A stretch of DNA of 37,636 nt from Gaiellales bacterium (GCA_012719395.1 JAAYAL010000070.1:1-37636), one strand, 5' to 3'; positions 6,656-16,646 are shown, counted from the stretch's first letter. Notes: generated from the letters alone by a model not told the origin. A program made the numbers and translations.

Positions 6656-9220
6656 CTAGTCTACCCGAAACCACCTCAATCGTAACGAATTCGACAGCAC
6701 ACTGGCAGATGAAAAAGCCATGGCCAGCGCTGCGTATATGGGATTGAGCAGGATACCGAACGGCGGGTACAGAACGCCGGCCGCCAGCGGGATGAGGGCG
6801 ATGTTATAGCCAAAGGCCCACCCCAGATTCTGCCTGATGGTGCGCATGGTAGCCTTGCTCAGGCGGATGGCCGCCACGATGGGGAGAAGATCACCCCGAA
6901 TCAGTGTCACGTCGGCAGCCTCCATGGCCACGTCCGTGCCCGTACCGATGGCCATGCCTATGTCCGCCTGGGCCAGGGCGGGCGCATCGTTGATCCCGTC
7001 ACCCACCATGGCCACCACACGGCCTGCGGCCTGGAGTTCCTTGACCTTGGCTGCCTTGTGCTCTGGGAGCACCTCCGCCAGCACCTGAGTGATGCCCGCC
7101 TGGGCGGCCACGGCTTCAGCTGTGCGCCGATTGTCCCCCGTGATCATGACCACCTCCAGTCCCAACGCGCGCAGGCGGCGCACGGCTTCGGCCGAGTTGG
7201 GTTTGAGCGTGTCGGCCACCGCGATGATCCCCCCCACGTTGCCGTCAACGGCCACGAACATGGGCGTCTTCCCTTCTTCCGCAAAGCGTGCCGCCGCCTC
7301 CTCCAAGCCGCCCAAGCGGCAGGAGAACTCCTGCATCAGCGCCAGATTGCCCAGCAGCAACCGGGCACCCCGCATGTCCACCTCTATGCCGCGGCCGGGC
7401 AGCGCCCGGAACCCCTTGGCCTCCGCCACCTCCAGCCCCTCCGCCCGGGCGCGCTCCATGATGGCCTCACCCAGCGGATGCTCAGAGCCCTGCTCCGCGG
7501 ACGCCGCCACACGCAGGAGCTCGCGTTGCTCGTCGCTGGGGCCGGCAGCACTGGTACCAGTACCGTCTCCACGCGCCCCCGTCTCCACGCCCCTCGCCAG
7601 CACGTCGGTGACCACCGGGTGACCGGTAGTAAGGGTACCCGTCTTGTCCAGCACCACCGTATCCAGACGGTGAGCCAGTTCCAGCGCCTCGCCCGAGCGG
7701 ATGAGAATGCCGTTTTCTGCCCCCTTGCCCGTCCCCACCACTACGGCCGTGGGCGTGGCCAGGCCCATGGCACAGGGGCAGGCGATCACCACCACGGACA
7801 CGAACACCAGCAGCGCCACCGTGAAGCGCGGCTCCGGTCCCGCCAAGAACCACGCCAGGAAGGCCGCCAGCGCAACCCCCAGCACGATGGGCACGAACAC
7901 GGCCGCGATCCTGTCTGCCACGCGCTGGATGGGCGGCTTGGAACCTTGGGCCTCCTCCACCAGGCGCACTATCTGGGCCAGCGCCGTGTCACGCCCCACC
8001 TTCGTGGCCCGAAAGCGGAAGAAGCCGGTCTTGTTGATGGAGGCACCGATCACCTCGTCACCCGGCGACTTCTCCACCGGCAGCGACTCGCCGCTGATCA
8101 TGGACTCGTCCACGGCCGAGGCGCCGTCCACCACCACGCCGTCCACGGCGATCTTCTGCCCCGGCCGCACCACAACCTCGTCGCCCACTGCCACGTCCTC
8201 CGCCGGTATCTCCCACTCCACGCCGTCGCGCAGCACGGTGGCCGTCTTAGCCTGCAGCCCCATGAGCTTTCTCATGGCCTCGGAGGTTCGGCCTTTGGCC
8301 CGCGCCTCCAGGAAGCGCCCCAGCAGGATGAGCCCAATGATCATGACCGAGGAATCGAAATAGACCGTGGCCTCGATGCCGCCGCTCAGCAGGCCGCCGT
8401 GCCCGGCGTGGGCACCCCCGGCCAGGGAGGGGAAGAAGGTGAGCGCAGCCGAGTAGAGGTAGGCAGCGCTGGTGCCCACGGTGATGAGAGTGTTCATGTC
8501 GCTGGTGCGGTGCCGCAGTGCGGCCCAGGCACCGCGGTAGAACTGGCGCCCGGCCCAGAACTGGATGGGAGTGGCCAGGGCCAGCATCACGAACCACATC
8601 TGCCGCATGGTGAGGAAGGGAGGGGGGACGAACATCATCAGCATGAGCAGCGCACCCACCATCAGGCTGACTGTCATCTTCCACTTGAGCGTGCGCAGCT
8701 CGCGCCGGCGGGCGGCTTCCGCCGCCGCGCCGGGCTCCTCACCCGGAGATCCCTCCTCCACCAGCCCGTACCCGGCCGCCTCCACGGCACGTCGCAGGTC
8801 CTGCAGCGAGACCGTCCCCGGGACATACTGGACCAGCACCTTCTCACTGGCGAAATTGACGGCGGCGTTGACCACGTCGGGAAGGGAACGGAGCGCCTTC
8901 TCCACCCGCTGGGCACACGTGGCGCACGACATGTTGGTCACACCCAGGCTGCGTGTCTCCAGGGCCACGTCGTAGCCGGCGCCGCGCACGGCGGCCACCA
9001 GGCCGGCGGCGTCCACTTGCCGCGGATCGTAGGTGACGGCCGCCCGCTCGGTGGCGAAGTTGACGGCGGCTTCCTGCACGCCTTCAAGCTTCTTCAGGCT
9101 GCGCTCCACCCGGGCGGCACAGGCAGCACAGGTCATCCCCTGCACGGGGAGCTGGAAGCCCGCCTTGTCTCCGGAGTTGGAGCCCTGCTTGGAGGCCTGC
9201 TGCGTATCGGGTGGAGCCAT
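6656..9220 (-). CDS. copA: Copper-exporting P-type ATPase (CopA family)
   Basis: An 854-residue P1B-type ATPase that pumps Cu(I) out across the cytoplasmic membrane. Two N-terminal heavy-metal-binding domains carry GMTCAAC (Cys31/Cys34) and NMSCATC (Cys99/Cys102). Membrane segments begin near residue 180. The actuator motif SGESLPV, the transmembrane metal site CPC ([13 protein letters not shown]), the phosphorylation site DKTGTLT and the hinge [10 protein letters not shown] are all present, with the HP motif (EHPLG). Length and order are normal for CopA, so an active pump is expected. The start ATG has no clear Shine-Dalgarno. It is not flanked by a CsoR or CueR regulator or a CopZ chaperone. 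It follows the FabH-like gene with a 41-base gap and may share its transcript. Confidence 0.96.
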   Translation of the reverse strand: MAPPDTQQASKQGSNSGDKAGFQLPVQGMTCAACAARVERSLKKLEGVQEAAVNFATERAAVTYDPRQVDAAGLVAAVRGAGYDVALETRSLGVTNMSCATCAQRVEKALRSLPDVVNAAVNFASEKVLVQYVPGTVSLQDLRRAVEAAGYGLVEEGSPGEEPGAAAEAARRRELRTLKWKMTVSLMVGALLMLMMFVPPPFLTMRQMWFVMLALATPIQFWAGRQFYRGAWAALRHRTSDMNTLITVGTSAAYLYSAALTFFPSLAGGAHAGHGGLLSGGIEATVYFDSSVMIIGLILLGRFLEARAKGRTSEAMRKLMGLQAKTATVLRDGVEWEIPAEDVAVGDEVVVRPGQKIAVDGVVVDGASAVDESMISGESLPVEKSPGDEVIGASINKTGFFRFRATKVGRDTALAQIVRLVEEAQGSKPPIQRVADRIAAVFVPIVLGVALAAFLAWFLAGPEPRFTVALLVFVSVVVIACPCAMGLATPTAVVVGTGKGAENGILIRSGEALELAHRLDTVVLDKTGTLTTGHPVVTDVLARGVETGARGDGTGTSAAGPSDEQRELLRVAASAEQGSEHPLGEAIMERARAEGLEVAEAKGFRALPGRGIEVDMRGARLLLGNLALMQEFSCRLGGLEEAAARFAEEGKTPMFVAVDGNVGGIIAVADTLKPNSAEAVRRLRALGLEVVMITGDNRRTAEAVAAQAGITQVLAEVLPEHKAAKVKELQAAGRVVAMVGDGINDAPALAQADIGMAIGTGTDVAMEAADVTLIRGDLLPIVAAIRLSKATMRTIRQNLGWAFGYNIALIPLAAGVLYPPFGILLNPIYAALAMAFSSASVLSNSLRLRWFRVD

Positions 9221-9261
9221 ACCAGGAGTCTACGCGAGGATCCCTGGCGCAGACAGGCGGC

Positions 9262-10314
9262 CTAGCACTCCACAACAGCGGCCACCCAATGGAAACCTAT
9301 GCCGGTGCTGACCAGGAGCACGCGGTCGCCCGGCTGCACCTTGCCTTCCTCCATGGCGAGGAACAGATTGAAGAAGACGTCCGGGGCCCCAAAATGCCCG
9401 TATCGGCGCAGGTAGTCGGCCGATGAGCGCTCCTCGGGGATTCCCAGCTCTCCCAACACCACCTGCAACACACGCAGATTGGCGTTCACCATGGACACGA
9501 AGTCGATGTCGCCCGGCTCCAGCGCCGCTCGTTTGAGCGCCCCCCGTATGCTTTCCACGATGACAGGGACGTAGATCTCCTTGAACTCGCCGTGGGCCCT
9601 TTCCCGATCCACCACGCGATAGTGGTCGGCATCTGACCCTGCCGCCTGCTCCTGGGCCACCCGGGCCCGAACGCCGCCTCCGTCGATGCGCCACAGGTCA
9701 GAGAACTCCCCGCGCATGAGCCCCTGGTACGCCAGGAGACGCACCGGCTGGTCTCCCCGGCTGACCACCACGGCACCTCCTCCATCCCCGAAGAAGACGG
9801 AATCGCAGACCTGATGCGGAGTGAAGGAGCTCCAACGGTCACCGCCCAGCAGTAGAACGTGCTGCAGGCTCGTGTCGAAGGCCAGGAAGGACGACGCCGT
9901 CCACAGGCCGGTGAGCATGGCCGCACACCCTTGCGCCACATCGAAACCGTGGGCGGAGTGCGCTCCCAGTGCCGCCTGTGCTGCGCCGGCCGTGGTGGGC
10001 ATGATGTACTCGGGCACCGCCGCTCCGCACCACAGCACCAACCCTACGTCCTCTGCCCTCACCTGCGCCCGCTCCAGTGCCTCTCGGGCCGCCGCCACAG
10101 CCATGTGCACCGGCAACACGTCCGCAGCCGCCCGGCGCACGCTATAGGCCCCGGCGTACTCGGCCACTCGCGGCGGGGTCCCGGACCGCTCCGCCAGATC
10201 GGAGAGAAGGAGGCGCTCCTCGGGAAGGTAGAAGCCCATGCCGCTGATGCCGGAGAGCGCTCCCCCTGACGGCCCAGTACGCAGGGCGGCCTCGAACGCG
10301 TCGCCCGCCATCAT
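9262..10314 (-). CDS. FabH-like beta-ketoacyl synthase III homologue with altered catalytic triad
   Basis: 350 residues with the thiolase fold of ketoacyl-ACP synthase III. The nucleophile is present as Cys130 in FDVAQGCAAM. The C-terminal half keeps the family frame: SMVNANLRVLQ lines up with the usual HQANLRI, and YGHFGAPDVFFNL with YGNTSAAS. In this alignment the catalytic His is replaced by Val276 and the Asn by His307, so the Cys-His-Asn triad is not conserved. It may act as an acyl-transfer or acyl-CoA condensing enzyme of different chemistry, rather than as FabH. The gene lies 13 bases downstream of an enoyl-CoA hydratase gene, itself behind a CoA pyrophosphatase. No acyl carrier protein or other fab gene is nearby. 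Confidence 0.8.
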   Translation of the reverse strand: MMAGDAFEAALRTGPSGGALSGISGMGFYLPEERLLLSDLAERSGTPPRVAEYAGAYSVRRAAADVLPVHMAVAAAREALERAQVRAEDVGLVLWCGAAVPEYIMPTTAGAAQAALGAHSAHGFDVAQGCAAMLTGLWTASSFLAFDTSLQHVLLLGGDRWSSFTPHQVCDSVFFGDGGGAVVVSRGDQPVRLLAYQGLMRGEFSDLWRIDGGGVRARVAQEQAAGSDADHYRVVDRERAHGEFKEIYVPVIVESIRGALKRAALEPGDIDFVSMVNANLRVLQVVLGELGIPEERSSADYLRRYGHFGAPDVFFNLFLAMEEGKVQPGDRVLLVSTGIGFHWVAAVVEC

Positions 10315-10327
10315 CCGCCCTCTGCCA

Positions 10328-11098
10328 TCATTCGCCCCTGAAGAGCGGTGGCCGCTTGTCCAAGAAGGCGGCCAAGCCCTCTCTCTTGTCCCGCGTGTAG
10401 TGGTTGACGCTGGCGGAGAGGACCTCTAACAACACCGCCGCTTCCTTCCCGCCGCCGGCATTGGCCAACAAGGCGTCCTTCATGAGACCAAGCGCCACCG
10501 GCGGGCCGGCGGCCAGCCGGCCCGCCACATCTGCGGCCCGCTCCTCCAGACGACCGGGTTCCGCCACCCAGTTGACCAACCCACACTCCCGGGCTTCCTG
10601 GGCGCCGACCATACCTCCCAGCAGGCACATCTCCATGGCCTTCCCCAGGCCCACCAGCCGAGGTAGGCGAAATGTGGTGCCTACCGCCGCCACCAGCCCC
10701 AGCGTAGCCTCGGGCAGACCAACACGGGCGGCAGTGGAGGCCAAACGCAGCGTGCAGGCCAGCGCAAGTTCCAACCCGCCGGCGGCGGCCGACCCGTTGA
10801 TCACAGCCACCGATGGCTGCGGGAGACTTTCCAGCCGGTCAAAGACCCGATTGAGATCCTTCAGGAACACCCGAGAATTGAGGGGGTTGTACTCCTCCGT
10901 GCCCACTTCCACTCCCGCGCAGAAGGCCCGGCCCGCTCCCGTCACCACCACGGCCCGGATGCGATCGTCCGCCTCCAACTGCGCCAGCGCCGCGTCCAGC
11001 TCCCGGATCATGAGAGGCGTCAACGTGTTGAGACGGTCAGGCCGATCCAGCACAATACGAGCCACCGGCCCGGACCGCTCCATACGAAGATCGCTCAC
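10328..11098 (-). CDS. Enoyl-CoA hydratase/isomerase family protein
   Basis: 256 residues of crotonase fold from a GTG start. The oxyanion-hole and catalytic segments are visible: TGAGRAFCAGVEV, then NGSAAAGGLELALACTLRLAS with the first glutamate in GGLE. LPEATLGLVAAVGTTFRL supplies the second glutamate position, and the C-terminal FLDKRPPLFRG is typical. Family members hydrate, isomerise or cleave acyl-CoA thioesters, so the exact reaction is not fixed. It sits between a CoA pyrophosphatase (9-base gap) and the FabH-like gene (13-base gap), all one strand, implying a small acyl-CoA operon. Confidence 0.88.
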   Translation of the reverse strand: MSDLRMERSGPVARIVLDRPDRLNTLTPLMIRELDAALAQLEADDRIRAVVVTGAGRAFCAGVEVGTEEYNPLNSRVFLKDLNRVFDRLESLPQPSVAVINGSAAAGGLELALACTLRLASTAARVGLPEATLGLVAAVGTTFRLPRLVGLGKAMEMCLLGGMVGAQEARECGLVNWVAEPGRLEERAADVAGRLAAGPPVALGLMKDALLANAGGGKEAAVLLEVLSASVNHYTRDKREGLAAFLDKRPPLFRGE

Positions 11099-11107
11099 AG
11101 GCTCATC

Positions 11108-11791
11108 TCAGGCCGCCAGGAAGCGGTACAGATTGCGCAGCATGGCCGCGGTGGCCCCCCAGATGAAGTAGCATCTGCCGTCACCGCCCTCCCAAGGCAT
11201 GGAGTAGAACTGGCCGTGCTGCCCCGACTCCTCAAAGGCATGGCGGTAGTGGTGGTCCGGCTGCATCAAGTAGTCCAGCGGCACCTCGAAGACCTCTGTT
11301 ACCTCCCCTGAATCCAGGCGAACCGCGAAGCCGGGGCGGACCAAGGCCACCACCGGGGTCACCAGGTATGCACTGACCGTGGCGTAAACGGGCAATGAGC
11401 CAATCACCTCCACGCGGTCTGCCGGAAGTCCTATTTCCTCTTCCGCCTCGCGCAGAGCGGTGGCGGCGGCATCGGCATCCACAGGCTCCGCCCGACCGCC
11501 CGGGAAGCTTATTTGCCCGGCGTGGTCCCGCAGGCAGTCGTTGCGCCGGGTGAGCAGAACCGTCAGCCTGTCCCTCACCACCAGGGGCACCAGCACCGCC
11601 GCGCAGGCAGGCGGACGATCTACCAGAGTCACGCCCAAGGGCGGCTCGGGCTGCCAGTCAGCGGGCTGGGAGAAGCGCAGACGCACCATGTCCGGGGTGA
11701 GACGGTCCGGGGGCACAGGCGGCAGGCCATCCCCGGCGGGTAGAGCGGGGATCCTCTCGGGGTTGAGGGCTCTGAGGTTTCTTTTGGGCAC
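11108..11791 (-). CDS. Nudix hydrolase, CoA pyrophosphatase (NudL-type)
   Basis: 227 residues from a GTG start. The Nudix box is complete: GGRAEPVDADAAATALREAEEEIGL, with its REAEEE metal-binding glutamates. It is directly preceded by LLTRRNDCLRDHAGQISFPGG, the signature of the CoA-specific UPF0035/NudL subgroup. Such enzymes cleave CoA or acyl-CoA to 3',5'-ADP and (acyl-)phosphopantetheine. The gene starts 16 bases after the second sigma factor gene and leads into the enoyl-CoA hydratase and FabH-like genes, which agrees with a CoA-related role. Confidence 0.9.
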   Translation of the reverse strand: MPKRNLRALNPERIPALPAGDGLPPVPPDRLTPDMVRLRFSQPADWQPEPPLGVTLVDRPPACAAVLVPLVVRDRLTVLLTRRNDCLRDHAGQISFPGGRAEPVDADAAATALREAEEEIGLPADRVEVIGSLPVYATVSAYLVTPVVALVRPGFAVRLDSGEVTEVFEVPLDYLMQPDHHYRHAFEESGQHGQFYSMPWEGGDGRCYFIWGATAAMLRNLYRFLAA

Positions 11792-11807
11792 GACGACCGC
11801 GACCCGC

Positions 11808-12911
11808 CTACTCCAGCTGAGACTTCAGCCGCCGAGCCCGCTCGGTGGACTGGAGCTTGGAAAGTGCTTTCGCTTCAATCTGCCGGATGCGCTCCCGGGT
11901 CACCCCGAAACGCCGTGCCACCTCTTCCAAGGTGCGAGGGTGTTCACCCTTGAGGCCAAAGCGCAGCTCAATCACTTTGCGCTCGCGATAGGGCAGCGAA
12001 TTGAGTGCGGCGTTCACAGTGTCCTTGTCCAGCTGCCGGGCCACCACGTCGAAGGAGAGGATGGCTTCCTCGTCTTCGATGAAGTCCCCCAGTTCGGAGT
12101 CCTCTTCCTCCCCAATGGGCGTCTCCAAGGAGACCGTGGTTTGGCTGATCTTGAGGATTTCCCGGATCTCCGCTTCGCTCATGCTCATCTCACGAGCCAG
12201 TTCCTCAGGAAGCGGTTCACGGCCCATGTCCTGTAGCAGTTGGCGCTGCACGCGGATGAGCTTGTTGATCTTCTCCACCATGTGCACGGGGATGCGAATG
12301 GTGCGCGCCTTGTCCGCGATGGCGCGGGTGATGGCCTGGCGGATCCACCACGTGGCGTAGGTGGAGAACTTGTGGCCCTTGCGATAGTCAAACTTCTCCA
12401 CCGCTCGGATGAGGCCCAGATTGCCCTCCTGGATGAGGTCCAGGAAGCTCATGCCGTCCGTGTGGTAGCGCTTGGCGATGCTCACCACCAAGCGCAGATT
12501 GGCCTCGATCAGCTTGTGCTTGGCCATGATGTCCCCGCGCTCGATGCGTTTGGCCAGCGTCACCTCTTCTTCGGCCGTCAGCAGACGCACCCGCCCGATC
12601 TCCTTGAGGTACATCCGTACCGGGTCTGTGGTGGGCATGTCCACGCTGAGATCGAGCACCGCTTCGCTCTCAATGCGCCAGCGCGGAACCTCGTCCTCCG
12701 ACTCCATCTCGGAGAGAGAGGCCTCCCCCAGGAACTCATCCATGATTTCCGCCCCGCGGTCCAAGAGGCGGGTATAGATGGCTTCACGCTGCTCAGTGGT
12801 CAAATCGATATCGAAGAGGGTTTCCTCGATATCCTCCGCACTGATGAAGCCCTTGGCCGCTCCCAAGTCCACAAGACGCTCGACGAGGCTCTCCACCTCA
12901 TCCGCATTCAT
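11808..12911 (-). CDS. Second primary-type (sigma-70 group 1/2) RNA polymerase sigma factor
   Basis: 367 residues from the ATG at 12911 ([10 protein letters not shown]). The frame is open to 13049, but a start there would overlap the HxlR gene, so the later start is chosen. Region 1.2 is [23 protein letters not shown]. Region 2 contains [38 protein letters not shown]. Region 3 follows, then region 4 with [27 protein letters not shown]. Both the -10 and -35 recognition parts are complete, so it should direct housekeeping-type promoters. It is a close paralogue of the sigma factor at 16821-17900. Whether it is the main sigma or a stationary or stress-type group 2 factor cannot be told from sequence. 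Confidence 0.93.
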   Translation of the reverse strand: MNADEVESLVERLVDLGAAKGFISAEDIEETLFDIDLTTEQREAIYTRLLDRGAEIMDEFLGEASLSEMESEDEVPRWRIESEAVLDLSVDMPTTDPVRMYLKEIGRVRLLTAEEEVTLAKRIERGDIMAKHKLIEANLRLVVSIAKRYHTDGMSFLDLIQEGNLGLIRAVEKFDYRKGHKFSTYATWWIRQAITRAIADKARTIRIPVHMVEKINKLIRVQRQLLQDMGREPLPEELAREMSMSEAEIREILKISQTTVSLETPIGEEEDSELGDFIEDEEAILSFDVVARQLDKDTVNAALNSLPYRERKVIELRFGLKGEHPRTLEEVARRFGVTRERIRQIEAKALSKLQSTERARRLKSQLE

Positions 12912-12981
12912 GGCCCATCTTTCCACCGATAGGCTCCGTTCCGTCTCGGCCGGAGGAACGGACCACTCCGGCAACTTCTTC

Positions 12982-13341
12982 CTACGCCAGCGCGCCGGAG
13001 GACGGTGAGCCATCACCGTTGCCACTGAGCCACCGCGCGCCATAGTCACGCATGTGGTCCACCAGTGGGATGAGATCGCGGCCCATCTCCGTCAGCTCAT
13101 ACTCCACCCGAGGCGGAACTTCCGGATAGCTGGTACGGGTAATAATACCGGCTTTTTCGAGGCTCTTGAGCCGTTCGGACAGGGTCTTGGGGCTTATGCC
13201 CTGCAGAGACCTCTCCAGCGAGCTGAAGCGATTGATGCCCGCAGAAAGATCACGCAGGACGAGGATGGTCCACTTTCCGGAGATGATGTCGGCGGTCTTG
13301 AGGACCGGGCAGGAGTCATCGTTAGATACGCTGTGACGCAC
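12982..13341 (-). CDS. HxlR-family winged-helix regulator
   Basis: 119 residues from a GTG start, with GAAAGG 10 bases upstream. The HxlR signature is clear: [22 protein letters not shown], then [29 protein letters not shown] and the wing [19 protein letters not shown]. The conserved Cys near the N-terminus (Cys11, before Pro-Val) is the residue that senses oxidants or electrophiles in relatives such as YodB and HypR. The gene lies between gatB and the second sigma factor gene. It may regulate itself and the downstream sigma gene, which would tie a sigma factor to redox stress; that is inference. Confidence 0.9.
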   Translation of the reverse strand: MRHSVSNDDSCPVLKTADIISGKWTILVLRDLSAGINRFSSLERSLQGISPKTLSERLKSLEKAGIITRTSYPEVPPRVEYELTEMGRDLIPLVDHMRDYGARWLSGNGDGSPSSGALA

Positions 13342-13367
13342 GGTTCACGAACCTTTCAATCTGGGGG

Positions 13368-13385
13368 CCACCAAAACTACCAAAA
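13368..13385 (-). promoter_or_regulatory. Tandem 9-bp repeat upstream of hxlR, candidate operator
   Basis: On the minus strand TTTTGGTAG and TTTTGGTGG lie back to back, 27 bases before the HxlR start codon. One-mismatch tandem repeats at this position could be a repressor site. They are short, so confidence is low. Confidence 0.3.
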
Positions 13386-13398
13386 ATGCACGTTCATT

Positions 13399-14880
13399 TC
13401 AATTGTCAGGTGATGAGCCGGCCAGCGCCTTTCGGAGCAATTCGTTGAGCAATTGCGGATTGGCCTGGCCGCGAGTCTGCTTCATGATCTGACCCACGAA
13501 GAAGCCCAGCACCCGGTCCCGACCCTGCCGGTACTCCTCGGCCGGTCCGGGATTTGCGGCAATCAGTTCGGAAACCATGGTTTCCAGCTCCCCCGTGTCC
13601 GAGATCTGGCCCAATCCTCTCTCCGCCACCAGTTCCGGCGCCCCTTTGCCGGTTTCCACCATGGCGGCGAAGACGTCTTTGGCCATCTTGCCGGACAGCG
13701 TGCCTGCCGCCAGCAACCCGAGCAACTCGGCCAGCGCCTCCACGGAGACGGCTGAGTCCTTCACCTCCAGCCCCTGCGCGTTCAGGTAGCCGGAGAAATC
13801 GCCCATGACCCAGTTGGCCGCCAGCTTGGCCTCCCCCGTCTGGGTGGACAGCCGCTCAAAGAACGCGGCCAGGGGTCGGTTGGCGGAGAGAACGCCCGCG
13901 TCATAGGGAGAAAGGCCGTAGTCGCGCATGTAGCGCTCCTTACGGGCGGCCGGAAGTTCGGGCAGGCCGGCGCGCACCTTCTCCACGTATTCGGCGGAGA
14001 GCTCAATGGGTACCATGTCCGGCTCCGGGAAGTAGCGATAGTCGTGAGCCTCTTCCTTGCTGCGCAGCGTGGAGACCTTGCCGGACCCCGTGTCAAAATG
14101 CACGGTCTCCTGCACGATCTCCTCGCCCCTCTCCAAAGCCGAGATCTGTCGCTCGATCTCCGCCTCCAGGCCCCGCTGCAGGAAGCGGAAGGAGTTCATG
14201 TTCTTGAGCTCGGTGCGGGTGCCGAAGGGGGTGCCGGGACGGTGCACAGAGATGTTGGCGTCGCAGCGCAGCGAGCCCTCCTCCATGTTCACGTCTGAGA
14301 CTTCCAGCGCCTCCAGCAGGCTCTTCAGCTGTGTGAGATAGGCACGGGCCTGCTCCGGCGTGTGAATCTCCGGCTCGCTCACAATCTCCACCAGAGGCGT
14401 GCCGCCCCGATTGAAGTCCACCATGGAGTAGTCCGCGCCGGCGATGCGACCGTCCACCCCGCCCGCGTGCACCAGCTTGGCGGCATCATCCTCCAGGTGT
14501 GCCCGCGTGACGCCCACCCGCAGGATGGAGCCATCCTCCAATTCCACGTCCAGGTGGCCGTCGACCGCCAGAGGTAGATCGTACTGGGAGATCTGATAGC
14601 CCTTGGGAAGATCGGGATAGAAGTAGTTCTTGCGATGGAAGATGGAGTGCGGCGAGATGGTGCAGTTGAGAGCCAGCCCAATGCGGGTGGCGTACTCAAT
14701 GGCCTTCTCGTTCATGGCCGGCAGGGTGCCGGGGTGGCCCAAGCACAGGGGGCAGACATTCGTGTTGGGGACGTCCCCGAAGGAGACCGGGCAGCCGCAG
14801 AACATCTTGGTGGCGGTGTTCAGCTGCACGTGAATCTCCAGGCCAATGACGGCCTCCCAGCCCTCGGGCGTCACCATCAT
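13399..14880 (-). CDS. gatB: Asp/Glu-tRNA(Asn/Gln) amidotransferase subunit B
   Basis: 493 residues. The start is the ATG at 14880, overlapping the gatA stop as ATGA; a second ATG at 14877 is equally possible and better spaced from AAGGAGG. GatB is the tRNA-binding kinase-like subunit that phosphorylates Glu-tRNA(Gln) or Asp-tRNA(Asn) before amidation. Motifs include WEAVIGLEIHVQL at the N-terminus, the zinc-site region MFCGCP ... CPLCLGHPG, RKNYFYPDLPKGYQISQ, and the YRYFPEPDMVP segment. The C-terminal GatB/Yqey domain ends in GQIMKQTRGQANPQLLNELL. Full length, so functional. The in-frame extension upstream of 14880 lies within gatA and is not used. Confidence 0.97.
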   Translation of the reverse strand: MMVTPEGWEAVIGLEIHVQLNTATKMFCGCPVSFGDVPNTNVCPLCLGHPGTLPAMNEKAIEYATRIGLALNCTISPHSIFHRKNYFYPDLPKGYQISQYDLPLAVDGHLDVELEDGSILRVGVTRAHLEDDAAKLVHAGGVDGRIAGADYSMVDFNRGGTPLVEIVSEPEIHTPEQARAYLTQLKSLLEALEVSDVNMEEGSLRCDANISVHRPGTPFGTRTELKNMNSFRFLQRGLEAEIERQISALERGEEIVQETVHFDTGSGKVSTLRSKEEAHDYRYFPEPDMVPIELSAEYVEKVRAGLPELPAARKERYMRDYGLSPYDAGVLSANRPLAAFFERLSTQTGEAKLAANWVMGDFSGYLNAQGLEVKDSAVSVEALAELLGLLAAGTLSGKMAKDVFAAMVETGKGAPELVAERGLGQISDTGELETMVSELIAANPGPAEEYRQGRDRVLGFFVGQIMKQTRGQANPQLLNELLRKALAGSSPDN

Positions 14881-16361
14881 CCCACCTCCTTGGCCGGAGT
14901 CACGTCCAGCGGAGGACGGGTGCTCACCTGCAGCCGCTGCTCCAAAGCGTAGGCCGCGTCCAGCATCATCTGCTCGCTGAAGTGCGGCCCGATGATCTGC
15001 AGACCCACGGGCAGGCCGTCCGCAAAACCCGCCGGGAGGCTGAGGCCGGGCAGACCGGCCAGGTTGACGGGAATGGTGCACAGGTCCGAAAGGTACATGG
15101 TCAGCGGGTCCGCCGTACGCTCACCCAGCCGGAAGGCCACCGTGGGGGACGTGGGAGAGATGAGGAGGTCCACCTCGGCGAAGGCCTTCTGGAAGTCCCG
15201 AATGATGAGCGTGCGCGTCCGCTGGGCCTGGGCGTAGTAGGCATCGTAGTAGCCGGAGGACAGGGCGTAAGTGCCGATCATGATGCGGCGCTTGACCTCC
15301 GGCCCGAAACCCTCGCTGCGCGTGCGCGTGTACATCTCGTGAAGCGTTTCCGCCTTGTGCGCCCTGTGCCCGTAGCGCACGCCGTCGAAGCGGGCCAGAT
15401 TTGCGCTGCACTCCGCTGGAGCGATGATGTAGTAGGCGGCAAGGCCGCGCTCCACGGAGGGCAGGCTGACCTCGCAGCACCGGCCGCCCAGCGCTTCCAG
15501 CGCTTCCACCGCCTGCTCGAAGATCCGACGCACACCAGGCTGGATGGTGTCACCCAGATACTCCTTGATGATGCCGAAGCGCCTCCCGGCCAGGCTCTCC
15601 CCCCGCGGCACGGCAATGGGAGTCGGCAGCCCCAGGCTGGTCTGGTCATTGGGGTCCCGCCGGCCGATGAGATCCAAGAGGGCGGCGACGTCCTGCACGG
15701 TGCGCGCAAAGGGGCCGACTTGGTCCAATGAGCTGGCGAATGCAATGAGGCCCCAGCGACTGACCGCGCCGTAGGTGGGCTTCATGCCCACCACGCCACA
15801 CAGCGAGGCTGGCTGGCGAATGGAGCCCCCCGTGTCACTTCCCAGGCTCCAAGGCGCCTCTCCCGCGGCCACGGCGGCGGCGGAGCCTCCGCTGGAGCCG
15901 CCAGGCACCCGTTCCAGATCCCAGGGATTGCGGGTCACCTGATAGGCCGAGTTCTCCGTGGAGGAACCCATGGCAAACTCGTCCATGTTGAGCTTGCCCA
16001 GGATGACCAGGCCGGCTTCCTTCAGCAGCCGCACCACTGTGGCATCGTACGGCGGGATGTACCCCTTGAGAATGCGGGAACCGCAGGTGGTCTCCACTCC
16101 TCTGGTGCAGAGGATGTCTTTGACGGCGATGGGGACACCCTCCCAGGGGGAGCGTTCCTCCGGCCGTTTGGCGTCCACCGCGCGCGCCTGCGCCAGCGCT
16201 CCCTCCTCGTCCACCTGCAGAAAGGCACCCACACGCCCTTCGACAGCCTTCACCCGATCCAACAGGGCCGCAGTGATCTCTTCGGAGGTGGCTTCACCGA
16301 CAGCCAACAGGCGCCGGCACTCGTGGGCAGTCAGCGAATGACTGTCAAGCATCATGGCCAC
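14877..16361 (-). CDS. gatA: Asp/Glu-tRNA(Asn/Gln) amidotransferase subunit A
   Basis: 494 residues of the amidase-signature family. GatA hydrolyses glutamine and channels ammonia to GatB. The Ser-cisSer-Lys triad is visible: Lys81 in PIAVKD, Ser156 in GGSSGGSAAAVA and Ser180 in SDTGGSIRQPAS. The start is GTG at 16361, with ATG codons at 16355 and 16352 as alternatives; no strong ribosome site decides between them. It lies 3 bases after gatC and overlaps gatB by four bases, a standard gatCAB operon. Presence of GatCAB implies indirect Gln and/or Asn tRNA charging in this organism. Confidence 0.97.
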   Translation of the reverse strand: MAMMLDSHSLTAHECRRLLAVGEATSEEITAALLDRVKAVEGRVGAFLQVDEEGALAQARAVDAKRPEERSPWEGVPIAVKDILCTRGVETTCGSRILKGYIPPYDATVVRLLKEAGLVILGKLNMDEFAMGSSTENSAYQVTRNPWDLERVPGGSSGGSAAAVAAGEAPWSLGSDTGGSIRQPASLCGVVGMKPTYGAVSRWGLIAFASSLDQVGPFARTVQDVAALLDLIGRRDPNDQTSLGLPTPIAVPRGESLAGRRFGIIKEYLGDTIQPGVRRIFEQAVEALEALGGRCCEVSLPSVERGLAAYYIIAPAECSANLARFDGVRYGHRAHKAETLHEMYTRTRSEGFGPEVKRRIMIGTYALSSGYYDAYYAQAQRTRTLIIRDFQKAFAEVDLLISPTSPTVAFRLGERTADPLTMYLSDLCTIPVNLAGLPGLSLPAGFADGLPVGLQIIGPHFSEQMMLDAAYALEQRLQVSTRPPLDVTPAKEVG

Positions 16362-16364
16362 AAG

Positions 16365-16646
16365 CTAACCCATGCGGGGCACAAGAAAATGGCCCCGTTC
16401 CGTGGCAGGAGCGTTGGCCAGTGCCTCCTCCTGGGTAAGGCAGGCCCGCGGCTCATCCAGCCGAAAGATATTCACCACGTTGACGGCGTGGGCCGTGGCG
16501 GGGACTCCGGTGAGGTCCAGTTCCTGCAACTGGTTGATGTAGTCGATGATGCTCGACAGCTCCTGCTGCAGCAGCGCGATCTCCTGTTCCTCGAACCGAA
16601 GTCGCGCAAGGCGAGCCACATGCTCCACTTCACTGCGGGAAATCAC
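16365..16646 (-). CDS. gatC: Asp/Glu-tRNA(Asn/Gln) amidotransferase subunit C
   Basis: 93 residues from GTG with AGGAG 7 bases upstream. The helical N-terminus (ISRSEVEHVARLARLRFEEQE) and FRLDEPRACLTQEEALANAP are typical of GatC, the small belt subunit that holds GatA and GatB together. It is the first gene of gatCAB. The 174 bases before it, back to the sigma factor gene, contain GC-rich inverted repeats but no gene. Confidence 0.95.
   Translation of the reverse strand: MISRSEVEHVARLARLRFEEQEIALLQQELSSIIDYINQLQELDLTGVPATAHAVNVVNIFRLDEPRACLTQEEALANAPATERGHFLVPRMG

Noticed and set aside
7058-9265. A long open frame (735 codons) on the plus strand opposite copA
   Set aside because: Its product is His/Gln/Arg-rich low-complexity and is the antisense of a clear CopA; high GC keeps such frames open.
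12912-13049. N-terminal extension of the second sigma factor to 13049
   Set aside because: It would overlap the HxlR gene on the same strand by 68 bases and has a non-sigma, Arg/Pro-rich sequence; the start near 12911 avoids this.
14881-15081. N-terminal extension of GatB to 15081
   Set aside because: Lies entirely inside gatA; the ATGA overlap and AAGGAGG at the end of gatA define the real start.
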